Assembly: GCA_005784505.1 (NCBI GenBank)
Contig: VCAZ01000005.1
Location: 5,459,001 to 5,523,000, forward strand
Length of the DNA stretch: 64,000 bases
Direction: 5' to 3'
Source: Bagarius yarrelli
Taxonomy: Eukaryota; Chordata; Actinopteri; Siluriformes; Sisoridae
Shown here: positions 48,149 through 63,100 of the stretch, in pieces
Layout: every line of letters starts with the position of its first letter
How positions within the stretch are numbered: position 1 is the first letter of the stretch
Translations under genes and position numbers: made by a program
Notes under the pieces: generated by a model
Database searches by the model: none
Told to the model about the DNA's origin: nothing
The model's input: the letters and a program-made list of their open reading frames with translations, nothing else

Positions 48149-51100
48149 ATGAAATTAGGAAAAATCATCTACATGTTTCTCCTCTTTTGGACCGTCTGCT
48201 TTGTTGGTTACGCTGAAACCTACAATGTTTCTACTCCAAATATTATCCTGATGCTTATGGATGATGTAAGACTTAAAACTACTTCTAGTCTTTTCTGTGT
48301 TTCTGGGTTAAAATTATACGAGAAATGCTTTTTTCAGTAATTACAGAATTTAACCCTAACTAGATTGTTGTGTTTTTTTTGCCAGATTTATCCCAGATTA
48401 TTACTCTAATTATTACTCTATCTTGACTTTTGACTATCGGAATAATCTAATATTCCGATTGGTGTCTGTTAAATCCTATTTATGGGGTCCCACCCTGACT
48501 AGAGTACTAACTGTTATAAACACCTGTTGTTCCCCGGGGGAACGGAATGAAATCAAGTATAACTACATGCAGTTATTTAAAATCCTTTTTGTATTCTATT
48601 CTGAGAAAAACATCTCCATTTGTCCTGAAATAATCGGGTTTTAATATATTTTACATTTACAGCATTTAGCCGATGCTCTTGTTGAGAGCGACTTACAAAA
48701 GTGCTTCGAGTCTCATCGTCGAACAGATCAGTACTGGTACATTAGATTACAAATCAACGTGTAACAACCCACAAAAACCGGTGAAAAGAGCAGCATACAT
48801 ACACAGGTTTTTATTTTTATTTTTAAATGTCCAGGTGCCAGGTATTCGAGAAAGAGGTAAGTTTTCAGTCGACTCTTAAAGACACTGACTCTGCAGTGCT
48901 GACATTAGAGGGATGTTCATTTCATCATCTTGCTGCCAGAACAGAGAAAAGTCTTGAGGCAGACCTACCTTGTGTCTTAGTGGATGGCGGGACCGGTCGA
49001 GCGGTGCTGCTTGTGGATCTGAGGGAGCGCGGTGCGATGTGAGGAGTGATGAGTGCTTTAAGATAAAGGGGCTTCTCCGTTTTTGGATTTGTAAGTGAGC
49101 ATCAGTGTTTCAAATCAATGATGGGAGCCAGTGGAGGAGCGCAGCAGTGGGGTGGCGTGAGAAAACGTTGGTAGGCTGAAAACACCTTAGACATTTTGAA
49201 TTACCTGCAGAGGAAGACCTGCAAGGAGCGAGTTTCAGTAGTTTAATTCGGAATTACAAAAAAACTGTACAAGCAACTGAGTGGCCTGAGAAAAATAATA
49301 TCTATACAAATTAATATAATGATCCAAACATACAAATTTGTCCATTAGGTAATCTGATGAGATGTAACATATTAATTATTACCTCCCAGCCCTTCCTGTA
49401 GATAGTGCACTTAGTGCACTTAGTAGGTACGGGTGTTTGAAGGGTATTTCAAAGCAGGTTACATATTACAGATTAAAAACAGATTAAAAGCAGGTTACAG
49501 ATTACAGATCAAAAGCAGGTTACAGATTAAAAGCAGGTTACAGATTAAAAGCAGGTTACAGATTAAAAGCAGGTTACAGATTACAGATCAAAAGCAGGTT
49601 ACAGATGAAAAGCAGGTTACAGATTACAGATCAAAAGCAGGTTACAGATTACAGATCAAAAGCAGGTTACAGATTACAGATTAAAAGCAGGTTACAGATT
49701 ACAGATCAAGCATGTACAAAAAAGCAGGTTACAGATTACAGATCAAAAGCAGGTTACAGATCAAAAAGCAGGTTACAGATTACAGATTTAAAAGCAGGTT
49801 TACAGATTACAAAAAGCAGGTTACAGATTACAGATCAAAAGCAGGTTACAGATTAAAAGCAGGTTACAGATTACAGTTTAAAATCTTAAAAGCAGTTACA
49901 GATCAAAAGCAGGTACAGATTACAGATTAAAAGCCAGATTACAGGTTACAGATTACAGATTAAAAGCAGGTTACAGATTAAAAGCAGGTTACAGATTACA
50001 GATTAAAAGCAGGTTACAGATTACAGATTAAAAGCAGGTTACAGATTAGAGATCAAAAGCAGGTTACAGATTACAGATTAAAAAACAGATTAGATTAGAT
50101 TAGATTAGATTAGATTCAACTTTATTGTCATTGTGCAAGGTACATGAGGTACAAGAGCCAATGAAATGCAGTTAGCATCTAACCAGAAGTGCATAAGTGG
50201 CTTATTTACAATAAATATCAGTTGTAATAAATAGGGTATGGGGTTGATAGTTACAGAGGTGGGGGTAAATAATGTACAGAGGTATTTGGATAGAATATAG
50301 AGGTGTAACAATAGATAGTTATAGATTGTGCAAAGATGCATAATGATAAAGTAGTGCAAAGTATAGAAGTGGCAGTGCAGTAGTAATAATACTGTATATC
50401 AGCTGTTCAGTGCAGAAACAGCCACAGGAAAGAAGCTGTTTCTCAGTCTTTTTGTGCGGGCTCTGAGGCATCGGTAGCGTCTGCCTGATGGGAGAAGAGT
50501 GAACAGTCCGTGGTTGGGGTGAGAGGGATCTCTGATTATGCCTCTTGCCCTTTGCAGACAGCGTTTTTTATGTAATATTGTCCACGGTGGGTAGCTGAGT
50601 GCCGATGATTCGTTTGGGGCGGTTTTCACCACCCTCTGACGGGCTGTGCGGTCTGAAGCAGTGCAGCTGCTGTACCATACTGAGATGCAGTTTGTGAGGA
50701 TGCTCTTGATGGTACTGCAGTAAAAGTTCTCCAGTATCCTGTTGCTGAGATGGGACTTTTTAAGTCTCCTCAGAAAATATAGGCGCTGTTGTGCCTTTTT
50801 GACCAGGAAAGAAGAGTTCAGAGACCAGGTGAGATCCTCAGAGATGTGGATTCCTAGGAACTTGAAGCTAGGTACATGCTCAACAGCCGCTCCGTTGATG
50901 TGTATTGGAGGATAAGTGTGATTGCTAGCTCATCTGAAATCCACAATGACCTCCTTTGTCTTCTTAGTGTTGAGTTCCAGGTTATTGTCCTCACACCATG
51001 CTGCCAGGTGCTGGATCTCCTCCCTGTAGGCCGTCTCATCGTTACCTCTGATCAGGCCTACTACCGTGGTGTCATCTGCGAACTTGACAACGCTGTTTGA

Positions 51101-54100
51101 CGCATAGACAGATACGCAGTCATGGGTGAAAAGGGAGTATAGGAGAGGGGACAAAACACAACCCTGGGGAACCCCGGTGGTGCTGATGGTGAGTGAGATT
51201 GGAGGAGGTGATGTTATTCAGTCGAACAGACTGTGATCTGTTTGTAAGGAAGTCCAGGGTCCAATTGCAAAGGTGTGTGCTGATGCCGAGCTGTTTCAGC
51301 TTCAAGGTTAGCTTAGAAGGGCTAACTGTATTAAAAGCTGAACTAAAATCGACAAACAGCATCCTGGCATAAGTGTCGGGGTTGTCCAAATGAGTCAGGG
51401 TACAATGTAGTACTGTGTAAAATGGCATCTTCAGTTGACCTATTTGGACGATAGGCAAATTGGTGAGGGTCCAGGTTGGGTGGCAGACAGGCTTTAAGGT
51501 GGCTGAGGACCAGTTTTTCAAAGCACTTTGCGATAAACTGGGGTGAGTGCGACTGGACGAAAGTCACCCAGTTCTTTTGCAGCAGAGTGCTTCGGCACTG
51601 GTACAATGGTAGCAGACTTGAAGCAGGTGGGGGACGATTTCCTGGGCCAAGGACAGATTGAAGATGTTCGTGAAGACCTCAGCCAACTGCTGCGCGCATG
51701 CTCTGAGTACGCGTCCAGGGATGCCATCAGGGCCAGCTGCCTTCCTACCATTCACCCTTCCCAGGGTAGCACACACTTCAGAGATGGAGAGCGAGAGTGG
51801 CTGCTCACCTGGTGACAGCTCTGTTTTGAGCATAGGCTCTATATTCCCTTTTTCAAAGCGAGCATAGAAGTGTTTAAGCTCGTCAGGGAGTGAGGCAGAG
51901 CTGGTTGGAGGTGTTCTGTTGGGTGGTTTGCGGTCAGTAATAGCCTGTATTCCCTGCCACATGCGTCGGGGGTCAGCAGAGATGAAGTGCTCCTCGATCT
52001 GCTGTTTGTATTCGTGTTTGGCTTTGAAGATTCCCCTCCTCAGATCGGCTCTGGCGACATTGTAGGCCTCCCGGTCTCCAGACCTGAAGGCGGTGTTGCG
52101 TGCTTTGAGCAGGAGACGGACCTCACGGTTCATCCAGGGCTTCTGATTGGGGAACACTTTGATGTTCTTATTTGTAGTCACCAAATCCACACACTTATTG
52201 ATGTAATCAAGGACAGCAGTGGTGTAAGTGTTGATATTGGTGACTGTATCTGTAGTGGCCTGTGCAGCAAATTCACTCCAGTCTGTATGTGTGAACTGCT
52301 GTTGGAGAGCAGCGTCAGCCCCATCCATCCAAACTTTAACAGTCCTGATTGTGGGTTTCACACTTTTAATGACTGGACAGTACTTGGGCAACAGGAACAA
52401 TGAAAGATGGTCTGATTGTCCGAAATGGGGGGGAGAGCGGCCACACTTGTGTGTATACATGATCTAGATTTTTTTTGTCCCCTAGTGAAACAGGAGACGT
52501 TTTGTTGGAATTTCGGCAGAACACATCTTAGATTGCAGTGATTGAAATCCCCAGCGACGACAAAGGCTCCATCAGGATGCACTGTCTGCAGCTTGTTGAT
52601 AGCAGAGCTTAGTTCTTCCATAGCTGTGCTAGCCTTTGCATCCGGGGGGACATACACTGCTATCACCACATAAATAAATAAAAAGGTAAATAAAAGGGTC
52701 TGCATTTAATGATCAGGTATTCAAGATCAGCAGAGCAGTGAGAAGAAACAGTGACAGAGACAGTGCACCATGTTTTGTTTACATAAATGCATAAGCCCCC
52801 TCCTCTGTTCTTACCCGTGCACACTGCTTCTCTATCCGCCCTGAAAATAGTGCGCCCCTCGAGTTCCAGCACGCTATTTGGGATGCCGGTGTTGAGCCAA
52901 GTTTCCGTAAAGACCATAATATTGCAGTCCGTTATCAGTCTCTGTGTGAGGGTCCAGATCCTGAGTTCATCCAGTTTATTCGCCAGGGACCGAACATTGG
53001 CGAGGAAAATACTAGGAAACGCTGTCCAATGTGGGTTTTGTTTCAGTTTGACCCGGATTCCTCCGTGTTTTCCTCGTTTCTCTGTTTACGGTCTCGGCGT
53101 CTGCGCCGGCGCCGGACAGTTCTGCTCGGGATAAAAGGCTCGCTGTGTTGCGAGTGGTCAGAGTTGAAAATAAAGTCCGAAACAAAGTTTGTGCAGATGT
53201 GACCAATATCCAAAAGTGATTGTCTGTCGTATGAAACACTCGCATGACAGAATTGCGCGAGCACGCAGGAGAATAGTGCGTAAATAAGCACAAATACGGC
53301 AAATCTGGAGAGACGCGCGATGTGTACGCGCCGCCGCCGCCGCCGCCATCCCATTATAACATATAAAATGAAAAGCAGATTACAGATTAAAAACAGATTA
53401 CAGATTAGAAGCAGGTTACAGATTACAGATTAAAACAGCAGGTTACAGATTACAGATTAAAAGCAGGTTACAGATTACAGATCAAAAGCAGGTTACAGAT
53501 TAAAAGCAGGGTTACAGACAGATTAAAAGCAGGTTAAAAGCAGGTTACAGATTACAGATTAAAAGCAGGTTACAGATTACAGATCAAAAGCACAGGTTAC
53601 AGATTACAGATTAAAAAGCAGGTTACAGATTAAAAGCAGGTTACAGATTAAAAGCAGGTTACAGATTACAGATTAAAAAGCAGGTTACAGATTACAGATT
53701 ACAGATCAAAAAGCAGGTTACAGATTAAAAGCAGGTTACAGATTACAGATCAAAAGTGGGTTACAGATTACAGATTAAAAGCAGGTTACAGATTACAGAT
53801 TAAAAGCAGGTTACAGATTACAGATCAAAAGCAGGTTACAGATTAAAAGCAGGTTACAGATTAAAAGCAGGTTACAGATTACAGATCAAAAGCAGGTTAC
53901 AGATTAAAAGCAGGTTACAGATTAAAGCAGGTTACAGATTACAGATCAAAAGTGGGTTACAGATTACAGATTAAAATGTGAAAAAAGCAGGTTACAGATT
54001 AAAAGCAGGTTACAGATTACAGATTACAGATCAAAAGTGGGTTACAGATTACAGATTAAAAAGCAGGTTACAGATTACAGATCAAAAGCGGGGTTACAGA

Positions 54101-57100
54101 TTACAGATTAAAATGTAAGAAGTGGTGTAACTGTGTCAGTTTTACTTTATTACACCAATGTAACTTATTACATTTCAAAAATGTTCATCAATTCATTAGG
54201 ATTAATTATTAAGTAGGTCAGTGTTGGATTGATCAACTAACAATTTAAAAATGTTTATTAGGAATCAGTTTGGTCAGTGCTGCTTATTGTGCTTATTGAT
54301 TGGTTTCTGGAGAAAAATGCTGATCGGCGATTGCTTGCTGACATTTATTCGTGTTTATATTGTTGGAAGTTGTAAAAAGTAACTAATTAATACTTAATTA
54401 TTATTTAATTAATTAATTCATTGGTTTTGTTTTCACAAAATGTACAAAAGTACCAAAAAAGATTGAGTTTTTTGTGTAAAACATTCGTTTGGGGATTATA
54501 TGCTGAAGTCTTTATGAGTTAATGCCAGTACATACAAACGCTAAGTATTATAACATTTAGCAGTTCAGTTCTTTGTTTTACAGTCTGACACTTATTTAGG
54601 GTCGGGTATCATTTACATTATAGCTGTTCTGTTTCTGTTTATCGATTATGATCCTTAAGCGTTTTTATTGAAGTTTTAATTTAAATAAGGCAAAAAAAAT
54701 TTTAGATATTGAACATATTTATTCTGTAGCAGCTGAAAACTATGAACTACAGAACACTGACATGAGAAACTTTAACCTAGAGTTTTACCAAAAATACCAC
54801 AGCAGAAACAATTATTTATATATAATGTATTTATTCGTTATTTTACACATTATTAAATTGTAATTTAAAATCAGAACAAAATGAGTGCGTGTTCTTTTAC
54901 AACAGTTCACATTTACTGTGTTTACTATGATATTTTGCCAATTTTGTATATATTTATGATCTGTTTAAGCATAAGACATAAATCAATTGAGAATTTGGCC
55001 ACTATAGCGGACGCTCGTTGTGTGCAGGACAGAAAACAACCCATAAGTCCTGAATTCAACCTCCTGCACCTGAATGGTTTAAAATCACACTTTACACACT
55101 AAAGTACTTTATAACAATAGTAAATTTGAGTAGTTTATTTTAATAAAATACTTAACGCTTAATCAGGTCATAATATTTTTTAGGACTTTCTCTTGAACTC
55201 AAGTGAATTATTTTTTTAGGTAGCAATAATAAATTTTACTTACATAGAACTTTTCAGTACTCTTTCCACTACCAGTTGTTGGGTACAAAGTCATCGGCAA
55301 TTTTTTTTCACTATCACTAAATGGTTTTAAACGGGAACTGAATTAAAGCTATTGACATCACTAGTTTTATCCAATGACTAATGTTCTTGAATCTTTTGTT
55401 TCTCTTTCCTGCAGATGGGATGGGGTGATCTTGGTGTATTTGGTGAGCCCTCGAAAGAAACTCCACATCTGGACATGATGGCCGCTCAGGGGATGCTGTT
55501 CCCTAACTTCTACACTGCAAATCCCCTCTGTTCTCCATGTATGTATGTCACATTTCTCAGTGGGTGCAGGCAGAGACTCAACAACAACTAAAAACAACCA
55601 TAGAAATCTGCACAGCTGAAATATATATGACGGCTCTGTTTTTTTTTACTCTTTCTAAATGTAAGACCTTAATATGAATCACTGTGTAAATACCATACAG
55701 TGTTTGGTATTCCGTGGAGTTTTTTTTACTGTTGGATATTAATACTGATCTATACTGACCCACTTTTGAACATAAAACATAAAAAGTATTTTTCCCCCTT
55801 AACCATTTTCACATTTTGTCACCTTACAACCACAAACTTAAATGTATTTTAACAAGTAATGCATAATTGTGGAGTGCATTTGTATTTTTCCCCCTGTACT
55901 GATACTGTACTCTGATACCCCTAAATAAACTCCACTGCAATCAATTGCCTTTAGAAGTCACCTAATTAGTTAATAGAGTCCACCTGTGTGTAATTTAGTC
56001 TCAGTATAAATACACCTGTTCTATGAAGGTCTCGTGGTTTGTTAGAGAACACTGGTGAACAAACAGCATCAATGAAGACCAAGCAACTCACCAGACAGGT
56101 CAGGGATAAAGTTGTGGAGAAGTGTAAAGCAGGGTTAGGTTATAGAAAAATATCCCAAGCTTCGAACATCTCCAGGAGCACTGTTTAATCCATCATCCAA
56201 AAATGGAAAAAGTATGCCACAACTGCAAACCTAACAAGACATGGTCGTCCACCTAAACTGATGGACTGAGCAAGGAGAGAACTGGTCAGAGAAGCAGCCA
56301 AGAGGCCCATGGTCACTCTGGAGTAGCTGCAGAAATCCACAGCCCAGGTGGGATAGTTGTCCTGTGGAAGTTGTGTACTTCACAAATCTGGCCTTTTTTT
56401 GAATGGAAAAAAGCCATTGTTAAAAGAAAGACATAAGAAGTCCTGTTTGTAGTTTGCCACAATCCATGTAGGAGACACAGCAAACATGTGGAAGAAGGTG
56501 CTCTGGTTGAATGTTTTTGGCCTAAATGCAAAGTGCTATGTGTGGTGGAAAAGTAACACTGTTATCACCCTTACTGTGAAAAATGATGGTGGCAGCATCA
56601 TGCTGTGGGTATGCTTTTCTTCAGCAGGGACAGGGAAGCTGGTCAGAGTTGATAGGAAGATGAGACTGGGAAGGAGATTCACCTTCCAGAAAGACAATGA
56701 CACTGAACATACAGCCAGAGCTTTAATGGAATGGGTTGGATCAAAGAATATCCTGTATTAGAATGGTCCAGTTAAAGTCCAGACCTAAATCCCATTGAAT
56801 CTGTGGTGGCAAAGACTTAATTTGCTGTTCACAAAAGCGCCCCATCCAACCTGGCTGAGCTTGAGCTATTTTGCGCAAAAAAAAAAAAGGGCAAAAAAAA
56901 GCTGGTAGAGACATACCCCAAAAGACTTGCAGCTGTAATTGCAGTTAAAGGTGGCTCTACAAAGTATCGACACTGGGGGACTGAATACAAATGCACAGCA
57001 CGCTTTTCAGATTCAGAAAACCATGTATAATTTTTGTTCTACTTCACAATAATGCGCTACTTTGTGTTGGTCTGTTACAAAAATTCTCAATAAAAAGTTT

Positions 57101-60100
57101 CGGTTGTAAAGTGACAAAATGTGAAAAGTACAAGGGGTATAAATACTTCTTTACGGCACTGTAATCACATCTAAAATTACCGTAACTTCCAAAAATCTCG
57201 CATCGTCAAACGTCATACCCACAAAATGTTTGATGCAAACATTAAAACTGGAAAACAAAGTGACCAAAGTAACGAGTGTGTCGTGTTTTTTAACAGTTCA
57301 CTTGGAAACAAAAGCCGGCGTGACTAACAGTCACAAACAGACAAACAGATCTGTCATGCTTAGAATGAGCGCTTTAGAGGATCAGCAACCAGCTGGATTT
57401 TCCAGTTTACTGTAAACTCATTCCTTTGCATGACTTTCTTAAATAAATGATCTTTGCTTGCATGCCGGTCTGTTTGTGTCGAGACTTATCCAGAGCAACG
57501 TATAAGGTTCCTCGAGTTCCATCGTTGAACAGATCAGTACTGGAACACCTGATCATAAAACAAAGTGTAACAACCGGTTGGAAAAAAGCGACATAGATAA
57601 GCACTTCTTTTATTTATTTTACATGTCAAGTGCCAGGTATTCGAAAAAGAGGGAAGATTTGATTTGTCTCTTGAAGACAGTCAGGGACTCGACTGTTTTG
57701 TCATTAATGGGACGTTCTCAGAGGAAAGTCTTGAACATTTTGGGAGATTGAAAACAAAGGACTGATCTGGGAAGGACGAGTTGCATTTTATGCTCCTAAA
57801 CGTAACACTAAAACAAACTGTGATTGGTTGCTTTATATGCATGTCAGACACTATCTTGGCCAATAAAAACTGACATGGAGTCCAGACCCTTTTGCTGTCG
57901 GAATGATTTGGCTAAATCAATCATGACTTGTGCAAAAATGACTATGTTTTCAACAAAAAAGGGGAAAAACATAAGTGGAAAAAAATTAAACAATGTAATT
58001 TCTGTATTATTAATAATTCTAATATACAGTGCTGTGTAAAAGTATTTGCTCCCTCTTTTTTTTGCATGTTTGTCATGATTAAATGTTCAGATCATCAAAC
58101 AGATTTAATTATTAGACAAAGATAACCCAAGTAAACACAAAATGTTATTTTTGATTGGTGATTTTATTTATTTAAAGTAAAAAAACTATCCAAACCTTCA
58201 TTAAAAAGTAATTGCCCCCTTAACCTCATAACTGCTTGTGCCACCCTTAACAGCAACAACTGCAATCAAGCATTTGTGATAACTGGCAATGAGTCTTTCA
58301 CATCGCTGGGGAGGAATTTTGGCCCACTTTTCTTTGCAGAATTGTTTTAATTTAACCACATTTAAGGTTTTCCGATAATTGGATTCAAGTCTTCAAGTCT
58401 GGACTCGGACTAGGCCACTCCAAAACCTTTTGTTTTTTTAAAGTCATTTACAGGTAGACTTGCTGGTGTGTTTTAAATCATTGTTCTGCTGCGGAACCCA
58501 AGCGCGCTTCATCATCACAAACTGACGGACGGGGATTCTCCATGGTTCCAGAATTCATGGTGTGGCCAGTCAAATTGAACTCAGCTCCCCCCCCGCCAAA
58601 AAAATGTGAGCTACCGAAGTTAGGGGCATGTAGGTTTGTAGGTTTGTAGGTTTATCCCTATATAAATAAAATTACTAATTAAAAACAGCAGTTTGTGTTT
58701 AATAGGTTATCTTTGTCTAATTTTTAAGTCATTTTGATGATCTGGAACATTTAAGTGCGACAAAAAAAATAAGAAATCAGGCAGGGGGCAAATACTTTTT
58801 CACAGCACAACAGGGCTCATTACAAAATAAGATCAGATTCATTGTTCATTTTTTTTCCCCCTCAAATAATCACTGCTCATTGTTTATTCACAGGTCAGCA
58901 TCATTTTGCACAGCTCATTTCTCAACTGCATGTCATGCATGAGGACATGTAATGCATTCCTGCCCTTCGAACAATAAACACACTCTCTTCTTTAGTCCTT
59001 GCAGACCATCGTAAGCTTTTCACCATGTTAAAACATCCAAACTATTTTTTTTATTTTTTTGACACTTTGCGGGGTTAATGTTTTGGAAATAGTTTTAGGC
59101 TGGAAAACCCTGAGTTAGGTGCATATTTTATAGTTAGAGTGTGTTTTTATGAATATGTTAAAGCTAAACAGCTACTACAGATGGCACTTTAGAATTCATT
59201 AGTTTAATACACACTCCTGTAGAGTGAAAACTCCAGGCAGTGTGAGAGAGGACGAGGAAGACAGAACTCATTATGCTAATGTAGTTAATGCACCCCTTTA
59301 TTGAAATGTGCAAATGAGCCATAATTTGGGAATTTGAAAGAACCTCCGCTGCATAAGACGCACCGTTAGCCCGTTTTCAGTTGTAATTAATATTTAAGCA
59401 AATAAGGTGTAATCGATTGTTAATCCGGTCAGCGTGAGCCGAGGGCGTCTGGAGGACGGCTCCTGCTCTGTACCTGGTGTTCCGCATTACCGATGTGGAG
59501 ACGGTGTTCTGCCTCCAAGCCTCAATTAAAATGTTAATCACGTAGGAGATAAGAAAAGGGCCGGCTAATCACGATATCCAGAATGAGGACACATTAAGGA
59601 TGTCTTCCGTTTTTTTTTAATCTTTGAAAACGAGGCTTTTGTGTTAGTTGTGTTAAATTGAATTTCCCTGAAGAAAACTCTTACCTTCCAGTCGTTTTTT
59701 TTTACATTTTATTTGGAGAAGCAGGCGAGTCTCTAAAGAAATATATTGCCTTCATGCTTGAGATGCTTTAAATGATTGATGGCACATTTTGCACGTTCTT
59801 ACTGAAATGTCTCTCATTTCTGAATTCTCCAGCCAGAGCCGCACTGCTCACCGGCCGCCTTCCCATTAGGACTGGATTCTACACCACCAACGCACATGCC
59901 AGGAATGGTACGACCTACACCGAAAATCAGACCATCCACACGTATGGAAAAAACACAACGTGACATGCGGCATTAGAGAGTTCTGAAGAGTTGATGATAT
60001 TTTAAACTGCATCTATATTCTTTTATCTGAACTTCTTCTACAGTGATTAGCTCTTATTAGTTAAAAAATAAACGGCAGGCTATGCTGTTCATTTATTAAT

Positions 60101-63100
60101 AGTTTGAAGCTCGTCCCTGTTAGCTTTTACTTTATAAAATGTCTTCTATGTTTTTACAAAGTGCTTGTCAACTTATTCTCTGGTCTGATGTTATTCCTAG
60201 CATTCTCAGATGTTTATTCTCTGGCCTGATGTTATTCTCTGGCCTGATGTTATTCTCTGGCCTGATGTTATTCTCTGGCCTGATGTTATCCTCTGGTCTG
60301 ACGTTATCCTCTGGTCTGATGTTATTCTCTGTCCTGATGTTATTCTCTGGTCTGATGTTATTCTCTGTCCTGATGTTATTCTCTGGTCTGATGTTATTCT
60401 CTGGTCTGATGTTATGCTCTGGTCTGATGTTATTCTCTGTCCTGATGTTTATTCCTGATGTTATTCTCTGGCCTGATGTTATATCTCTGTCCTGATGTAT
60501 TCTCTAGCTGATGTTATGATGGTTATCCTGATGGTTATCCTCTGGTCTGATGTTATTCTCTGGCCTGATGTTATTCTCTGTCCTGATGTTATTCTCTGGC
60601 CTGATGTTATTCTCTGGCCTGATGTTATTCTCTGGTCTGATGTTATTCTCTGGTCTGATGTATGATTAGTCCTCTGGTCTGATGTTATCTGATCTGTCTG
60701 ATGTTATTCTCTGTGTTTATTCTCTGCCTGATGTTATTCCTTAGCCTGATGTTATTCTCTGGCCTGATGTTATTCTCTGGCCTGATGTTATTCTCTGGCC
60801 TGATGTTATTCTCTGGCCTGACGTTATCCTCTGTTATCCTCTGGCCTGATGTTATGCTCTTATCCTCTGGCCTGTGATGTTATTCTCTGTCCTGATGTTA
60901 TTCTCTAGCCTGATGTTATTCTCTGGCCTGATGTTATTCTCTGGATTGTGGTATTCTGATGTTGATTCTTCTCTGGCCTGATGTTATTCTCTGGCCTGAC
61001 GTTATCTCTCTGGCCTGATGTTATTCTCTGCTCTGGCTCTGTGATGTTATCCTCTGGCCTGATTTATTCTCTGGTCTGATGTTATTCTCTGTCCTGATGT
61101 TATTCTCTGGTCTGATGTTATGCTCTGGCCTGATGTTATCCTCTGGCCTGATGTTATCCTCTGCCCCCCTGGCCTGATGTTATTCTCTGTCCTGATGATG
61201 TTATTCTCTAGCCTGATGTTATTCTCTGGTCTGATGTTATGCTCTGGCCTGATGTTATTCTCTGGTCTGATGTTATCCTCTGGTCTGATGTTATTCTCTG
61301 TCCTGATGTTATTCTCTGGCCTGATGTTATTCTCTGGCCTGATGTTATTCTCTGGCCTGATGTTATTCTCTGGTCTGATGTTATTCTCTGGCCTGATGTA
61401 TTCTCTGGCCTGACGTTATCCTCGATGGCGTGATGTTATGCTCTGGCCTGATGTTATTCTCTGGCCTGATGTTATTCTCTGGCCTGATGTTATTCTCTGG
61501 CCTGATGTTATTCTCTGGCCTGATGTTATGCTCTGGCCTGACGTTATCCTCTGGTCTGATGTTATGCTCTGGCCTGTTGCTAATTAGGCATACATTTGTT
61601 AATGTAGTTAAAAAAGGTTTGCCTTCCATTTAAGATTACAGTCATAAATACTGTAACAGAAAATTTATTCACCTTATCTGACCAATCAGAATTAAATAAA
61701 CTGCAGTGCTGTGGCCTAATCAGTCCCTCCAGGACATCCAGTAATTGTTGCTGCACCTTTTGTTTCACAAAAAAAAAAATATTTGCAAAAAAAAAAAAAA
61801 AAGTTAGGTGAAATTGCAAGCAAAGGAGTTTTCTTCTCGAACTTTTTTTCCCAATAGCTGTACTCATATTTCACACACCTGAACTGAAGACTTTGGCTGA
61901 GCGTGATTATTACAGTGACACACAATGACGTATCTTTTGGCCCAAACTTGTAGAAACTCTGCTGTAATTTTAAAATATTTTTAAGCTGCTCTAAATTTTT
62001 TATTGCTTGATTTTGCAATCATTTCTGTCATTACAAAAATCTGTTAAATGACCATTTGCTGAATCTTGTGTTGCGTATTTCACAGCTTACACACCCCAAG
62101 AGGTCGTGGGAGGAATTACAAAGGACGAGATCCTGTTGCCCCAAATCTTAAAAAAACAAGGCTATGTCAGCAAGATCATTGGCAAGTGGTGAGTATCTCT
62201 GTTATTGTCTGATACTCGCAGGTGTTCCAGCATCTGCTGTTTCAGTTCTACAGACTGGGTCCTTCTCTACTTCTACTTTTTGCTTTTGCTGTTTTTGTCT
62301 CTCTTTTTTTTGCTTTCACACTTGCGGATTTAATTTTGCGTCTACCATCAACACCAGGTGATTTTGGCATGTCCGTGTTTATCTTCTTACAGTTCTGTTT
62401 GACTTTCTTGTAAATATAATAGCTTACGGCAGTGGTTCCCAATCTAGGAGGCACGGGGTTGGCAGAAAGGCTTTAAAGGCTTTTATTTAAAAAGAAAAAT
62501 ATAAAAAAAGAAACCTGAAATAGGAAAGGGAAACATGAGCAGAAAATATATGCCGCACTGCACCGCCCAGCAGTGTTCAGCACGCAGGTTTAGATTGACT
62601 CTCGCCCTAGCCTACGTCACTGAGCTCCATGAAGGCATGGTGTGGAAGAACTCGAACAACTGACTCTGAATCAACCCCTTCAAACTAAACACCTTTGGTA
62701 TGAACTGACACACCGACTGCACCACAGACCTCCTCACCCAACATTAGTGTTTCTCTAAATAAATTTAGTGGAAAGTCTTTGGATGTTGTTATATAAGTAA
62801 GACTGAAATTCAGTCTTTTTTCTCACCTGTTGCCATTATTGTGTGTAATAAACGAGCACGTGAGTTAATATTCAGATTAGCATTTATAAAGTGACTATGG
62901 TTAAAAATGGGCATGTACAGGGTGGGATATAAGGCTGATTCACATAGGCACACTTGCAGGAATTGCTTACATATGTGTGTAGGTAGGTATGTGTAGGTTA
63001 TATAATGTTTTTAGATGTTTTTGGCTTTGGGACGCATGAAAAATTTTTGTTTGTTTTATAAATCAGACCTGAATGTTTATAAAAATTTATATTTCTATTC

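Noticed and set aside
50093..53366. Functional retrotransposon
   Set aside because: Endonuclease and reverse transcriptase motifs fall in at least three different frames with intervening stops.
49452..54116. CRISPR-like direct repeat array
   Set aside because: Units are contiguous with no unique spacers, and the DNA is eukaryotic; it is a minisatellite.
60139..61633. Open frames with SGLMLF-type repeats
   Set aside because: An 18-base tandem repeat keeps several frames open on both strands; not a protein gene.
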